Shown here one piece after another: positions 62,310 through 64,000 of a stretch of 64,000 nt of DNA. A program made the position numbers and the translations under genes. The stretch is from Myrica gale (lineage: Eukaryota > Streptophyta > Magnoliopsida > Fagales > Myricaceae). The notes below the pieces were generated by a model. It made no database searches. It saw nothing but the letters and a program-made list of their open reading frames with translations, and had not been told where the DNA came from. Each line of letters begins with the position of its first letter. The stretch's first letter is position 1. The stretch covers positions 10,749,001 to 10,813,000 of the forward strand of contig OZ005603.1 of the NCBI GenBank assembly GCA_963930655.1, written 5' to 3'.

Positions 62310-63825
62310 GTTATTTCTACAGTATATTGTGGTTCGTTTTTGTTTTATTTGGGGCTTTTTACACGATTACTACATGAGATTTTCGTTCAAGAATCCATAT
62401 ATATAGTTTCTCAGGTATCATTTAGGAACAGAAGTTGTATAAAATAAGTATCATATATACTTGTCCCATGTTACTTTCCAGTACCTTCTTTTTGTTGAAA
62501 TCTGAGACTTTGAGAAGTGCAGTTATTTATTGCCTGCTTTGTGATTTTGCTGCCTCTAAGTGCATGACATTTGGCTTGAATTATTGCATGTGAAAGTACA
62601 CGCTTAACTGCAGAGAAATATAGAAGTCACAACTGTAATTTTCTTAGATGTTGAACCCTTTGCTGCCGGCCCGGCCGAAGTTGGTGGATAATGTCTAGCC
62701 CTTAAAATGACTTGGAAGCTGCCGGTATTAAAAATATGACTACTCAAATCATAAAATTTAAAAGGTGTTTTTTGTTGTCGAAACGATGAAAGATTCTACT
62801 ATATATTTTTATTATTTTATTCAAAATTTGATAGAAAACTAACATAAAAATTATTATATTAAATTTTTTAATTTTTATACAAATATTTTCAATACAAATC
62901 AAACATAAAAAAATTATATTTTTCATGTGTTAGCCAAATGTTTTTTCAATTAATTTTTTTTTTCCTCATTTTACTTCGATAGGGCTTGGTTCTTCAGGCG
63001 AAGAAGAATGATTCTCTTGGGGCTTTATTAGGTTTGGGCTTACCATTTTACCTTTGAGTTAGAAGAGGCCGATTATTGGGTATTCCCGTTTGGGCTACGA
63101 AAGAAAGGTAAAAAGAAAAAGCTTTAACTAGTTTTTTTAATTGTGACAGTTGTATGCTTGACGCGTGGTGTATTGGACACATCTTCTTCGAGATTAAAAA
63201 TTTATAGTACGTGTTGCTTCATTCTGCTGTAGGACTCCGTATCTGTGTCCGACGTTGTATGCCCCCAGTTCTGTTTGTGGGCTCTACTCGGTCCTCCTCC
63301 TGGGGAGTATGGGCTATTCCCAAGGGCGCGCTCACTGTAATAAAGACCAGCTCCCTGAGTCCCTCTCTCTCTCTCTCTCTCTCTTTCTCTCACAACATGA
63401 CACACATGTACGTTTTTTTGTTTCCACAGTGATCACCACAGGACATGTTAAAGCAAGATTCATCTTCCCATCCCCTCAAAAGATTTTGTTAAAGCAGTTC
63501 ATAAATCTCCACCCCTTGTTTCGTCTTTTTACATTCTCTCTCTCTCATTTGAATTCTATAATAAGCACTACAAGGTATCGCTCTCAAGATGACCAGTCTA
63601 TCTCTCTTTGCCGTATTGAGCTCTGAGCTTTTCCATAGCCAACCCTTTACTAATTAGCGCCAAGACCTAGCTCTATGCTGATCACTTGAGGCCCGAGGGA
63701 GGATTTTCTATTTATACATGACCTCATTTCGGATGGCTACTTATGATCATCATGTCGTTTCTTCCTATCCCTACCTTACTCCCTTGACTCTCTTCTTCTT
63801 TCTTTTACTTGTGTCTGATACCACT
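62310..63825. other. Spacer downstream of the peroxidase
   Basis: It contains the presumed peroxidase 3' end, AT-rich spacer and a CT repeat at about 63363-63385. I see no coding signal I can support. Confidence 0.4.
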
Positions 63826-64000
63826 ATGGCTGACACGAAACCTAGCTTCCCACTTGTTTCCTTCAGAGATATTGGAGCTATCAAGAGAAGCAACATGGAA
63901 TTTACTTTAAGAACACACGGTGTTGGCCAGTCGAAGACCGATTCAACATGCCAAAGCCTTCCACCAGCGACGTCTAATGCCATCCATGTTCCTCCACCAG
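63826..64000 (+). CDS. Open frame running off the window, unrecognised
   Basis: From the ATG at 63826 a frame stays open for 58 codons to the edge (MADTKPSFPLVSFRDIGAIK, then MEFTLRTHGVGQSKTDS). The composition is plausible for an N terminus, but I do not recognise the family and no intron or stop is visible. Against this, the opposite strand at 63814-63823 reads TGGTATCAGA, the usual tRNA-Met primer site of plant LTR retrotransposons, so this could be retroelement sequence. Confidence 0.25.
   Translation, partial: MADTKPSFPLVSFRDIGAIKRSNMEFTLRTHGVGQSKTDSTCQSLPPATSNAIHVPPP

Overview
This is a nuclear genomic window from a dicot-type flowering plant. The genes are split by GT-AG introns, the spacers are AT-rich and full of plant transposon remnants, and the recognisable proteins (GASSHO-type receptor kinase, GT92 galactan synthase, class III peroxidase, cytosolic ribosomal protein S4) are plant proteins. 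Species cannot be fixed from the sequence. I placed exons by eye from open frames, GT/AG boundaries, phase agreement and remembered family sequences; in every multi-exon model the exon lengths sum to a multiple of three.

Layout: (1) 1-1.75 kb, a short plant-conserved gene of unknown function, + strand. (2) 2-6.2 kb, retrotransposon debris: a LINE RNase H remnant, then a Ty1/copia pol with a reverse-oriented LINE 3' end inside it, followed by a terminal repeat. (3) 6.6-10.9 kb, MITEs, a perfect 33-bp-arm palindrome and empty spacer. (4) 10.9-13.8 kb, a GALS-type beta-1,4-galactan synthase, minus strand. (5) 14-19.6 kb, a hAT-type element with an 8-bp target duplication, MITE relics and AT-rich spacer. 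(6) 19.7-23.0 kb, 40S ribosomal protein S4, minus strand, whose first coding exon is only the ATG, with a telo-box/site II promoter. (7) 23.4-25.2 kb, two related hAT-type elements. (8) 27.1-28.9 kb, a DNA-3-methyladenine glycosylase I family gene, minus strand. (9) 28.9-33.7 kb, spacer with a likely SINE. (10) 33.8-38.9 kb, a seven-exon RING E3 ligase, minus strand, with a small unrecognised ORF pair divergent from it. (11) 40-47 kb, a nest of MULE, hAT, foldback and LINE-derived insertions. (12) 47.1-49.0 kb, a small three-exon gene, + strand. (13) 50.2-54.2 kb, a GSO1/GSO2-like LRR receptor kinase, minus strand. (14) 54-60.9 kb, spacer with one large MULE-type MITE. (15) 60.9-62.3 kb, a PRX7-like class III peroxidase, + strand. 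(16) An open frame runs off the right edge.

The genes are ordinary dispersed plant genes, not an operon or cluster. GALS (pectin side chains), the GSO-like receptor (apoplastic barrier signalling) and the secreted peroxidase all bear on the cell wall, but nothing shows they are co-regulated. I found no CRISPR, phage or cluster-type system and do not claim a new one. The points most worth a second look are the duplicated splice acceptor in the GSO-like gene, the peroxidase lacking the Cys of its FHDC motif, the LINE-derived insertion splitting a reading frame, the unrecognised ORF pair near 39.3 kb, and the non-autonomous transposons whose exact target duplications can be read.
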